A stretch of DNA of 64,000 nucleotides from Megalopta genalis (Eukaryota; Arthropoda; Insecta; Hymenoptera; Halictidae). Position numbers and translations under genes: made by a program. The notes under the pieces were generated by a model, which ran no database searches, was not told where the DNA came from, and worked only from the letters and a program-made list of their open reading frames with translations. Position 1 is the stretch's first letter. Every line of letters starts with the position of its first letter. Positions 25,373-37,498 of the stretch are shown one piece after another. The stretch spans positions 1,612,001 to 1,676,000 of the forward strand of contig NC_135015.1 in the NCBI RefSeq assembly GCF_051020955.1, in the 5' to 3' direction.

Positions 25373-28300
25373 ATGGTCGCTTTTCCGGACTCGTCGACTG
25401 AGCCGACGCTGTTGAACGTAACTGATATAAAGTTAAACAACCGGCCGGATCACGATGAGCAATTAGCAGAGAAGACCGACGGCATGAAGGTTAAGGATCA
25501 CGCGTTCACCATATCGCGGGTCAACATGTGGAACGGCAAGGACAACTATGCGCTTGATTTCGATTGCATGGAGAAGGGCAACGAGACCAAGATGAATGGG
25601 TCCGCGGACATCAAGGTGGAACCGGATGTCGTGAAGAAAGTAGCAGGTGAGCATCGCCGTGTTTTTGAAAAAGGGCACTAATTGCCAGACTGCGGATGTC
25701 GTCGTAGAAATTCATACTCTCATAGATTAATTCAAGGAAAACGAGATACGATCGGACTCCTTGTATTAGTTTGTCGATTGCCGTAATATAATAACTGTAG
25801 TTGTCGATCGGCGGAGTCGGTTGAACAAGATAGTTGCGGAAATCAATTCTACTAATAGATAAAAGAGCTAAGCTTGGAACGCCGTTACATGATTTAAGAA
25901 GATCAGTTAGCACTCGATCATATTGATAATTTCAACAGTATTGCCTGCTATTCTTCTTCTTACCGACATGTTTATAAACAAATTAAGAAGTACCAAACTG
26001 AATATGTCGTGCAAGTATAGAGATACAGAAACCAAGGAAAAGTCTGCTCACTGTATTAGAATCTCCAGTACTACCAGGAAAAATGAAAGACTCGTTAGAA
26101 TTCATTAAACTTCCTTATTCTCGGTATGAATGTTCGCAATCTACTCGTGACCTTGACATTGTAAACGATGACTTTTCCCTAATTCCGCGGCTATATTCGT
26201 ATTCGACGTATGCGCGATCTATGATCTATAATAAGATCATTGCAGGCTTGTAAGATTGCTCGCTCGTAAGAATGAAACGTGTTCGGTAAGTAATACCGCA
26301 TACAATGGCATAGCAATTGTATAACATCGATACTTCCTTTGTTTCACGCGCGATTTTATTAAACAGAGGAAACCTATAAAACGCGAGGCGGAACGTTAGC
26401 CCGAGAAACGATAATAATAAAAATCCACCTTTTATATTCCACGATGCCCGCGGCGAACACGAAACAATAAGGAAACATCGCGACACGTTGCGGCACTGCA
26501 CACACACATATATATAAATAACAACAATCGTTTCGAAAGCGATAACCCTATTCGTTGTTTTTCATGTTCTCGGCGTGGAGAAATCAATTCGCGGTCAGTG
26601 CTGAAAGTATTCGCGCCTGCGAAATTCGCTTGGACGTTGATCGCGGCGTTAATGGATATTTCCGTCGCTGTAAATGGAATTAATTATTGAAAAACATCGC
26701 GATATTGATGTGATAATTCAGGCGGGGGTTCGTACGACGATCTCCGATATCAATATTACGCGAAATGCTAAGTGAATGTTGTTGAGACATCGGTACTGTG
26801 CGATGTGAGATATGTTCGTTTCTCGGTAGCGGGATTGAAAGCCCCTAACGGACAAAAGAACAAAGGGGACATGTCACTGTGCACTCTCGGTGGCCGATCG
26901 CATTCCAGTGGAAGTTCCCTAGTGACGATCTCTTCCGTCGAAAATTCAGATACCAATCCGGATTTCCCTAATAACTCGGATGGATTCGGAAACAACACCC
27001 ACAGGAACGAAAGATGGTACCAGACGACGCTGCAGGTCGCGGTGCCGTTCTTCATCGCCGGAATTGGCACCATCGGGGCCGGTCTGGTTCTCGCAGAGGT
27101 CAAGGTACGCTCGACGAACTTGTTCGTTAGCTTTTAGCCCGTATTACCAGCGCAGAATTATCTAGCACGGGTTGGGCCCCAATGGCACTGATCGTAAATC
27201 AGCTGTACGTATCGATCACGTCCCGTTATCAATCCGGCTACTCGACTTCGCATTGTTCGAAGATAATACAAAAGTGTACGGCAATATTATTTTTCTATTT
27301 ATCGCATGTTCGCGCAATTAATCTGACGCGGCAACGACGCACGAGATGGTCCCGAGAGCAACACGGTCGCAATCGAAAGAATCTTTTCCATAAATACCGC
27401 GCCCCGGTCCGCCATTTCTGTCCCCGATGTAAACGTACGCGATTCGTGATTCTATCGGGTAACACTAATGTGGAATCTCTAGAAGAACATAATTTACATT
27501 CCCCGTCGCACCCTGCCTACCGCATCATAAGAATAGACACCGGCGAAGAACCAAAACACCGTCTAGAACCCCTCCGCCCACACCCGTTTAATTAAACCTC
27601 GTCTCTGTTCTAGGACTGGGACGTGTTTAAAACCGTTTCTCAATTATTCATTCTGGTGCCCTCTTTGCTAGGATTGAAAGGCAATCTGGACATGTGCTTG
27701 GCCTCGCGCTTGTGCACGCAAGCGAATTTAGGGAACATGAACGGTGTCCGAGAGATCACGAAAATGATTATCGGTAACATCGCCCTGGTACAGATACAAG
27801 CGATCGTCGCGGCCATCTTGGTGTCGATTTTCGCAGTTGTGGTCGACGCGATAGTGGAAGGCAACCACTACAATTTCAAATGGGAGCATTGCTTGCTGCT
27901 GGCCGCATCTAGCGTATCCACTGCCACCAGTTCCTGTTTTATTCTAGGTAATTGCATCGCCTATCAGTTGATGCCGCAACACTCAAACTATCGAGTAGTC
28001 CCCGGTTTCTATTCTCCTATCCGATGATTTAGATTTCGGCCGACTTTTACGAAGGTGGTCTTTTCGCGTCTTTTACAATCGCGCAGCATGAAATCTTGCA
28101 AGCAGGTAGCAGTTACAAAGTTAACCGTACCGATTCACGATCGATCGAGTTCTGTTTTAATATCGCCTACCAGCTAAGCGATCAATCAGATCATATCGAT
28201 TCGTTTAAACGATATTCGTACGTCACTTTGCACCAGTATTGAATTGCTCGCGGTTTCATGGCAATAAAAAGGACGTTTTTTTCACGTCTCCGATGCAAAC

Positions 28301-29549
28301 TATTATCCATCAGTTTTTTTGTCGTCTTTCCTATCATTGATTGCATTTTGCATGTGTTCTACTCCTTGGTAGCGTTTCCTTAATCGAGACTTCTCACCCG
28401 AACAGATTTTGTAATGATCGCCGTGATAATGGTGTCTTATCGATGTAAAATGAACCCGGACAATCTGGCAACGCCGTTGGCAGCGTCCGTCGGCGACGTC
28501 GTATCCCTGAGCGTGTTGTCGGGGATCGCGTCGTCGTTGTACCAGAGGATACACACGGAAATATGGGTCCTTTATGTTATACTTGGCTGTTACTTAATGA
28601 TATTACCGTTCTGGATTTACATTGTATTGAGAAACAAATACACCAGAAACGTGCTAACATCCGGCTGGGTTCCAGTTTTGTCCGCTCTATTTATTAGTGG
28701 GTAAGTATTTGCTCCCGACGGCCGCGGTGCTCTCCCGTTAAACGATTCGAAAGCGAAAACGTATAAACGATGGGATTCGTGCTTTTAGATTCGGCGGTCT
28801 GATTCTGGATCGCGTCGTCGACGAGTACAAAGGATTCGTGATCTTCCAACCTATCATAAATGGAATCGGCGGCAATTTAGTCTCTGTTCAAGCGTCTCGA
28901 ATCTCAACAACGTTGCATCAGACCACGATTATGGGAATTTTACCGCCGAGCTCGAAAATGTGGGTTAGCCCGTGGACGGCGCTCTTTAGAGGCTGTAAGT
29001 GGCGAGATGACGCAAGAATAACTAATGTTGCCGCTACATATTTTTCGCACTTCCACCATTGCATAATGCCGTTCGCTTTCGTTTTGTAGCGCCATATGCG
29101 AAAACGGCCAGAATACTCATTTGCATGGCGGTGGTCGGCGAACTAGTCTTCATTTTCCTCGCCGATTACATCAAGCACGGGACATCCTTGCTGCACGCGT
29201 ACTTCGTCATCTCGTACCTCGTGGTCGCTGTACTTCAGGTGAGTACGACGGCTCCGTTCCTTCGTGCTTGGCCGGATAAGTGAAAGGTTCCGGTCACGGC
29301 CGTGATCGACCGAAAAAAAAAAGAAATAATTCCAAACCGATCAGCCTCTTTATTTGTCCTTTATCGCAGGTTATGCTGCTGCTCTACGTGGCGCATATCA
29401 TTATTCACGCCATGTGGCATCACAAAATTGACCCGGACAATTCGGCGATCCCGTACCTGACGGCATTGGGCGACCTCACGGGTACCATGTTCCTGGCGGC
29501 GGCGTTCTGGTTCCTCATAAACATACATCAAGAGTACGCTGGCAAGTAA
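25373..29549 (+). CDS. SLC41-family Mg2+ transporter (MgtE-like)
   Basis: Seven coding exons with consistent phases: 25373-25646, 26830-27104, 27614-27947, 28406-28700, 28789-28994, 29090-29238, 29370-29549, giving 570 residues. The first 150 residues are a polar cytoplasmic tail. Two MgtE-like membrane halves follow. Each half has a glycine motif (GLKGNLDMCLASR at about 203; NGIGGNLVSVQASR at about 417) and an acidic helix motif (NPDNLATP...GD at about 311; DPDNSAIP...GD at about 532), with the conserved Asp residues that line the ion path in MgtE. SLC41 proteins move Mg2+ across the plasma membrane, often in exchange for Na+. Length is close to animal SLC41A1/2, with a longer N-tail. Exon 7 reaches a stop nine codons after the last helix. 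An alternative donor at GGCAA/GTAATT could extend the C-terminus. Confidence 0.92.
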
Positions 29550-30716
29550 TTGCCGGGATCCGCTATGTACAGTTACTGTCGCGATACAATTCGTAGGAAA
29601 GCCCGTGGCAGCGTTCCTCGCCCAGAGATATGCGGTGAGCAAATTTCAGAGACGTTCAATCCCCTCGATAGAGATGAGAAAAGGAAAGGAATCACGTGCC
29701 GCGGTGGCAAAGAAGCGAGCAGACACGAGGATTAACAGGATGAGCAGTTCGTGGAAACGAGAATGAAGTATTTTTACCGGATGATCTAATTGATCTTAAG
29801 CGGTCCCGAGATCGGGTGCATTTCTTTTCCCGTTACGGGAACCTTTTAATGGTACGTTAGCTGCGCTAATTAATTTGTGTCGCTCGGACCGGAATACAGT
29901 CGTTTTGATAAAAAAAAACAAAAGGAAGAAGCTTGCCGGCATCGTCGAAGTTGGAACTACTCCAGAAAGAAGGATGAGGAAGTATAATGACACTAATCCT
30001 GTTTGAAGCGGATATTAAGCATCGCAACCCCTACACGATGTAATTTAGTGTAATCTCTTAACGATCGTGCAATAGTAATTACGTAGCAAGGACGTCCGCG
30101 GGAAATGTATCGATTCGGTGATCGTTTAAAACCGAGAACAGTACAATAATTTTGATATGTCTTTTTTTAAATCGCGCGCAATTGTTGATAGATGAACAGA
30201 ACACGAAGTATTTTAATTGTAATATACCAGTGCGCATTGTACTTTGAGATTCTAATTGTTCATTAGGGAAAAGAGCTACTATTTTAATGCCAAATCCAGA
30301 ACTGTACCATAGTATGAAAGTATTTGTATGGGATTTGTACAATGGCACTTGTATTTTTAATAGTGAGATTGTAGATATAATTCATGAAAAAGAAATTTAT
30401 GAACGACAATACTTAATAGTTGTAGGAAAACTACAGAATATTTTATTTCTGATAGAAACTGAGGTAAACTTTTTAAAACAATAGTATAACAAGTAATAAA
30501 ATAACAGACTGGTAGAATCGAGTACATTATAACAAGACTTTTGTGTCACCAAATGAGCAATATGGTTTGTTAGTATTTAAATAATATAAATGATTTAAGC
30601 ACAGTGTACAAAACTTTGCAATAATGCATAGATTATAATAACTTATTTTACATAATGTCCTGTGATTTGTAATACTATTTTGTGTTACAAAAGCCTATGA
30701 ATTGTTACAGTCCTTG

Positions 30717-30722
30717 AATAAA
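30717..30722 (+). other. Possible polyadenylation signal of the Mg2+ transporter
   Basis: AATAAA about 1.17 kb after the stop at 29549; an earlier AATAAA lies at 30495-30500. A small open frame at 30287-30484 falls in this presumed 3' UTR. Confidence 0.3.
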
Positions 30723-33700
30723 ACAGTACAACTTAAAAATCAATTTTAATGTTAATGTGTAATAATAATGTGTTTAATACGTACATATTATACAACCAAT
30801 AGGAATGGAATGCAAACTCGTCCAATTTATATTGATAATGTGAAAAGTGGTATAAACGAACAATAATATTAATGGATTAATCATTTGTAATCCATAAGGA
30901 AATCAATAGAGTTCGTCAATATTAACGGATTAATGAAAAAAGCAGAATATACCATAAACTTCTATGAAATGGTAACATAATTTAGAATGTTTTATTTTTT
31001 ACTCAAACTGTTGCAAATCTAGACATTTTCAAATGTAAGAACACTCGAAAACAATAAACTAGGCTACTCAATTTGACTGGTCTCACAGATGCGGCTATAA
31101 TATTACTGTATTATTAAAAGGCAATAGTCTATATTGAGACTACTACTACTATGAGCAAACATAGCTTGCATGCAAATAACACGTAGAAATATACCGAAAC
31201 GTATAAGAGAGTTAGGTTATGTTTTTTAAATACCAATATAATTATGCAAATGAGTTAACCGTCGCTAAGGATATGAAATTACAATTATTATGCAATAATC
31301 GTCCAAGTGCGAGCACGTTTACCGAATATTTAGCACGGTAATTTTAATCAGTGCATATGAAATAGACACTACACAATAGCACGCAACGCCATTACGTCAA
31401 AACACGAAAGTTTCCACGGATTTCGCAAATTAATGCCAATGTCATTCTTCATGAATCATTTTCGTTCTATTACTTGTATATATGCATTCTCTTGTGCTCA
31501 ATTGATAAATCCATTAAATAATGTAACGTTAACAAATATCACACTCAAGCAAGAATACAAACATTGATCATTCGATGCGAAATTGTTAAAAATAGTTTAT
31601 AAATTACAACCTATTACAACCTTGCAATGAATCTCTGCTATAAATAAATCATACCTTAGAAAACTCTGTATATGTTTGTGAACTGTGTTTTACTTGTTCG
31701 AATTCTGATGGCAAATTGAACGGGACGCAACAGTAATATACGCTTTCGAATTTCAAAAAATGTAATCACAGCACGCCAGGTGTAAATATTTGAGAACAAT
31801 TAATTATCATTTACATAGGGACAATACACAAACGATGAATGAAGTAACGATCGAAGCTCTTTCATTCCAAATCGTATCCTTTTCCAATGATTTTAACAGA
31901 GCGACAACACTCGGAGCCCGCCGCAGGATCGTCTTACTGCGCACACGTGCAGGCGCAGCTGTTGGTCACCGAGGCGCGCGGCAACTTTGAAATCGCGTAA
32001 AATCTAGTTGAATCGCGTTCACCGAAATGAAAGTTCTACCGTGTCCCCGAATGAGTCCTTACGAACCTTCGCAACTTGGTCTCTGCAGGTGGGGTACATA
32101 ACAACAAGAAGGGGGATGCTGGAACCCATGCGCGACATTCTCTCGAGACATTTAAACTGGAACAGTTCCTGATCGTGTCCAGGAGACGTTGCACCGGTTC
32201 CTTAGAGAATCCACGCCACCGGAAGTTCGTTATTAAATGTGGGACTAGTGCTAATGCGGGATCAACTGATTTCGTCTAAACGACAGTGACCGGATTCTTC
32301 ACGACAGCTGACCCTGAACCCTCGTTGACCATGATGGTGGGTGACTAGTTAATTATAAATTAATTCGTATCGGTGTGTATACGTGTGTGATAACACAAAG
32401 ATCCATACAGTGTAACGATATGCAACGATCTCCCTATAAAAATGTCACGCTTCCATTAAGAAATAAAGGAGAATCAATCGGTGGTGAGTTTGCATTGTTC
32501 TTACATGGCGAAACCAAGTTTGCACGACTCTGTCGCATCGAGATTTATGTATGTACACGCACGGTTCATCATACATTTAATCGAGTAGAATCCTTGACTG
32601 GGTTAATCGCTACAAACGTTACTTGTTGACGTAATTGACCTTCGACATTCTTTCCATAACTGACATAACATCGACGAACATGTAATAAGCGATTTTCCTC
32701 CATTCTCGCGAAACGCTTTCGTTTCTTTGTTCCGATTATGTAAAAGCGATGTACCGTTTTTTCTTTTTCTGTATTCTTGTATCTTAATCGGTACGACATA
32801 TACACACGGCGAAACTGTTCGGTAAGTAACAGTAAATTCGTGTACGCTCGTGCTTCAATCGGATGAAATCAACGACTTCTGTTGTCGCATTCTTATCCGT
32901 GCATGTTCTCCTCTCCGATACGATCAATAAACTACGCGTGGAAGAGGCGGTTAGAATCTCGTCCGAGACACCTCTAAGCGACGCGTAATGAAGCAAAGTA
33001 GGCGCTCCGAGGAAGATTGTCCAACGGATTTTACGTTGGCGTTGGAAAAGGAATGTTGCGCCGCATTGTTGGTGTTGCATTTGGTTTCACTGCCTCCACA
33101 ATAGAGCCAGGATTAATAGGAGAGAACCACCTCTACTCGCGAGTGAAGGTGAGCGGAAAGGAAGGCGAAAGGGTGGTTTGACACGCACTGTCGAGCACAC
33201 GAGTGTCTCTAGCCATTACTATCTTGGGCACAATAACGCGCTGTCAAGCACAAGTGCGCTCCGTCTATGTGAGGATAATGAAAACGTACGATCCGGTTTT
33301 GATTGCGATGTGTTCGTTACGTATTATACAGATCAGCTTTCCTCGCCTCGATATTTTATTACCAGCGGTGTGGTTGTTAACCGGTAGCATCCCGCAGGAG
33401 TAAATATTATGAGCCTGTACGATTTTCAAGGTATCATTCTCTAAATGATACCTATCGAATGCTGATAAAACCTTATCTACCGTGCTCAATTCTGAGCATT
33501 TCGATAATATGCCGAACGACTTGACGGCAAAAATTTGTTTTCGATAAAACTTGAATTCTTATCATTCATTTTCGGGGAACCGACGATGTCTCTGAAGTTC
33601 AGGTAACCCCTGCAGAATTTGTATCGCTCGCAAATTAGCGGCATTCTGGTGCAATTGGTAACAAGAGTGCGCCGCGTTTCACCTAAAATATGAGCAGCGT

Positions 33701-34660
33701 TTGGACGTTTACTTTCTACGAACGTTCGCGTTCGACTGCACAACGAAATGGCGAAATCGCGAATAGATATCTATGTAATCCCTTGCAAGACGCGCCGCTG
33801 CGAGTCATGTATGAGCGAACCAATTCACAGTCATCTATTGCGTATGTCTCTATCCCGACATGCATACACACATAGACACACGTACGGATACGTGTAGACA
33901 AGATCGCACGCGTTCGAAGTTATTGCTCTGCATGATCGCTTTCAGATGCGCCGAACGACTTGTCCGATCCGCGAACGGTCCATGACACAAGATAATTGTT
34001 TATTTCGGTGGACATCGGCTTCACGTGATATACGCTCGCGGTAACACCCGTGCCGCGTGTCTAACAGTTTGCCTAACACCGGCTCGATGATGTATATCGC
34101 AATGACGATGATACACGACTCGGGACTGCAAACAAATCACTACCACCGAGGCTCTACTTACGTCCTTATCTTTGCACACATCTGCAATAACGAGATGTGC
34201 TGCAGGATATCAGCCGCGAGCCGCGAGCCGCGAGCCGCGATTATCGTTTATGACTACCAGATTATCTGATCGCATTAAGTAATACGACCAAGTTGCTGCG
34301 AATATGTGTGAGAGATAAGATGCATTGCTCGGTATTTTTGGGCGCGTAAAAATGAATGTTACGGTCTTATAGTTTCGGTTAACTCCGCGCAGGGTCACCA
34401 TGATATCAGGATTTCGCAAAGGCGAATGAACCTTTCGGCATTTCGCCGTGGTCAACCGGATCAGCAAGGTGTGGTGATTTTCGCGTCACCAGCCTTGATC
34501 TGGATTTATAATACACATAAGTTAAGGACACTTTCTACGGTAATATATGAAAGTAATTTCCCTCGAAATATGAACGCACGTTATCTCGATTTGACGCACG
34601 ATCCGGTTTCGGGAGGCTGTCCGCGGCAAGCAATTACACATTTGTGGACTTTAATTACAG
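30723..34660. other. Intergenic stretch, no supported gene
   Basis: AT-rich to about 31.7 kb, then mixed composition. Short frames exist, for example 31790-31990 and 32076-32279, but none has domain-like composition or consistent splice borders. The last kilobase probably includes the promoter and a 5' UTR exon of the secreted-protein gene, whose ATG directly follows an AG acceptor. Confidence 0.45.
34212..34239. repeat. Tandem heptamer, four copies
   Basis: AGCCGCG repeated four times without change. Confidence 0.9.
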
Positions 34661-35672
34661 ATGAAAGCGGTGGTCTTCCTAGTTGCGATAGCGGTAACTA
34701 GAGCTCTTCCACTCTCAAAGGTGCACGTGAAATTTGTTTCCCCTCCGCACATCTACGAGCACGGAATTACGACGGACGGTTAGTTCTTAAACCTTATTGT
34801 GCATCGGTATAAAAATCCTACGGCGACGAGTAAAATTAGCTTTTGTTTGTTAGGGGACCGCACGATCGACCAAAGGTCATACATCTCCATCGGTCGAAGG
34901 AGTACCACAGGAAACACGAAACAGTTTGGTACGAATTCATTGAAACGATTGTCCATGCCGGCGCAGTTGGTAATTTATTAGTTTCTTTTTTAGGGGAACG
35001 TATCGATACGTCGAAGAACAGTATACCTGTATACATTAAGCCGGAAAATGCTGAGGCCTTGTGGCCGGTGGGTGTGTTCTTACCACCGGTGGATATTAAC
35101 GATCTTGGATACAGTTCGCACGAATCGAGGCACACAACTCCTGATTTCTCTAACGGACTTGGTGAGAAATCACGTGCAGAAGTGGTCTATGGATTCTTAA
35201 CCCTGCTATGACCTTTAGCGCAACCATACATTTAACACAATACCGAGAAACAAGAAACGTAGAACTCGGTAGCGATTTGTTTCTAGGAATCTGTAATACG
35301 ATTTAAGGAAGGGAGACTGCTTAAAGATCGCTCGAAGGCTATGGAAGGGTTAATCACTCTATACAATCTGCTTCGTACGCAAAATGCTTTCTGTATAGCA
35401 TTCAAATCGAAATCTCAAGTTTTCTGTTTTGTAATGTTTCAGCGTATCACGATCCGTATCTATTGACGGGTGAAAAAGCGATGATAGCGGTGAAATATCT
35501 TTACGGTCTAGGCGAACTGTTTTACGACAACATTCCACATGAAAGAGCGCTGTTAAAGAACCAAGAAGAAAGAAGGCAAAATGGTCTCCATGACCACATA
35601 TTAAAGAGTTTGAGGCCGACGTCTGCATTCTACAGGAAACCTCGATCAACCCGCGATCGCTTTATTTATTAG
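34661..35672 (+). CDS. Secreted protein of unknown family, possible peptide precursor
   Basis: Four exons with matching phase-1 borders: 34661-34778, 34854-34928, 34994-35161, 35443-35672, giving 196 residues. The ATG directly follows a TTACAG acceptor, so a 5' UTR exon lies upstream. Residues 1-16 form a signal peptide (MKAVVFLVAIAVTRA). The second exon encodes SYISIGRRS: a short peptide preceded by Arg and followed by Gly-Arg-Arg, the classic signal for cleavage and C-terminal amidation. The remainder is soluble, rich in His, Tyr and Pro, has no cysteines, and ends in a basic tail (KPRSTRDRFIY). I recognise no domain. It may be a neuropeptide precursor or another secreted protein. The introns are only 65-280 bp. 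Confidence 0.75.
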
Positions 35673-36365
35673 TAAATTTCCCAGCGAACGCCGTACCTTC
35701 ATAAATGCTATACATTCTCTTAAGGTGAACGCAAAACAAACTTACAACATATTTTCATATTCTGCACGTAATTGAAAATTTGGAACAATTAAACATATCT
35801 TGTTATATGGCTGAATTGAATTTCTACGTTTGATACACGATTAAAACATTTCAAAAGTAACAACTAGAACTGTATCACTATGTTTCTGTTTGCCACATGA
35901 GCATTAATTTATTGCCTCATTCAACGTAAAACTTAATTAATGATTCACTCGTTAAATGCGTCGGTATTCGTAGGTCGCGTGCAAAACAGATGTAGTGGAA
36001 ACGTAATATAAGTGCCGTTATTGTTCACGGACAGTCTGCGGTTAACACTTTCGCAAGTGTGATTTACACAAATTGCAATGTACCGTAATTAATACAGCAA
36101 AATATTTTGGCCAGTTCTGTTCAACATTCTGTCAGGATTTATGACGTGAAAGCTGGACAGTTCGTGGTTTCGCCACGATTGAAACACATGAAATACGTAA
36201 CCATAAATATATAGACATTATATTTTCACAGACTTTACACTAGACTCGGTAACAATACATCATTTTCTATCGTGCGAACTACACGTACAAGCTCAGGAGA
36301 ATCGCGTCATATACAAGGAACTTTTTATATAATAATATACATTCGTTAATTCGGTTCTAGCGGTC

Positions 36366-36846
36366 TCAGATGAACCATCGAAGCAGTACGCACAGTGTCG
36401 TGACAATCAACCCGTTGGAGATACCCAGTTTCTCCGTTCCGTTGCATAGATCACCGAGGCAAAGGCACATGTACACTTTCTTGTAATTCCAAACGGTGTA
36501 AGCGCATCTCTCCTCCCCGTCATCGGGGCCCCGTTGAAAGCAAAGCCTTTGCGTGGCGGTGCCATATTCTACACGAGAAAATAAATTATTTTCAAATACA
36601 ATGTAATCTTGTATACATTCGAAATACGACCCGGTAAATCGTGCGGCCCTCACCATTGTTCAAGCCGTGCCTCTCGATGATCTTCCCGCACCAACCGGAC
36701 GCACAGAGGACAGAGTCTACACCTTTTTCTAATTCAATCTCCGTCGAGTTCATAGTGAAAGGATCCTTGCATGATCCCAATTCACCTCTCGATCTACAAC
36801 TCACGCATCTTCGGAGAAGGCCTGGAACAGAGGGGGGCGATTGATG

Positions 36847-36883
<37 letters not shown>

Positions 36884-37152
36884 ACTACGCAACTCTGTCG
36901 AGCTGATATAAATCTTCAATTTCGTCAAACGATGTCTTAATACACGTACTACGTTCTCGCGATCAACGAAAAGAAAAACGCAACGGTTTGCGGAAAGGAT
37001 GCGCTGTCCGGTATGCGGTGAAAGTATGACATTGCCTGCACCGTGCGCGCACACATAGATGCAATCTCTGCACGAAACTCACCGGTTGCTCTCTGAAGTA
37101 GAACCAGGTTGAGGATTGCGAGCACCAAGGTAACACTTGTCCTACGATTCAT
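36366..37152 (-). CDS. Ly6/uPAR-type GPI-anchored protein
   Basis: Three exons read on the minus strand: 37152-37083, 36821-36654, 36568-36366, with consistent phase-1 borders, giving 146 residues. The N-terminus is a signal peptide (MNRRTSVTLVLAILNLVLLQ). The mature part has ten cysteines in three-finger spacing: CVSC, GSC, CASGWC, LCF, RC, CLCLGDLC, ending in the diagnostic Cys-Asn (DLCN). A hydrophobic C-terminus (LIVTTLCVLLRWFI) fits a GPI-attachment signal. Insect Ly6 proteins act at the cell surface, in septate junctions or as channel and receptor modulators; which subgroup this is I cannot say. A CT microsatellite (36846-36882) lies in intron 1 close to the acceptor of exon 2. Confidence 0.88.
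36846..36882. repeat. (CT)n microsatellite
   Basis: Pure CT run within intron 1 of the Ly6 gene. On the coding (minus) strand it reads GA and sits about 25 bp upstream of the acceptor. Confidence 0.9.
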
Positions 37153-37498
37153 CCTATCGCCGAGTCTGTTATCAATTGTCCTTTCGTTTTTTATCAAACC
37201 CCTCACTCGTATATAATGTCGAATGCAACAGAGAGACTGGAACGATCAAACACGGCCATTTTGGAACTAAGCTACGACTATGAGAAGCGGACACGTACGC
37301 CATACAGCAACCAGTCCCTCCCAGACCCTCCTTTCACTCGGCTACCTTTAAGGTCATCAACGTGTTCGAGAAGATTGAACGGAGGAAATCGCTGCAGAGC
37401 GAAAGACTCGGTCGGTAAATAAACGTGGAATGCAATGTCAACAAAATATGTTGTAATATATCCGTCGTCGATGTGAAATAGATTAGTATTATACTGTA

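Noticed and set aside
30287..30484. 65-codon ORF with protein-like composition
   Set aside because: Falls in the presumed 3' UTR of the Mg2+ transporter, AT-rich, no domain; not enough support.
32089..32172. Possible exon after CTCTGCAG reading VGYITTRRGMLEP
   Set aside because: Good acceptor, but no donor partner or neighbouring exon in phase was found; the frame stops after 27 codons.
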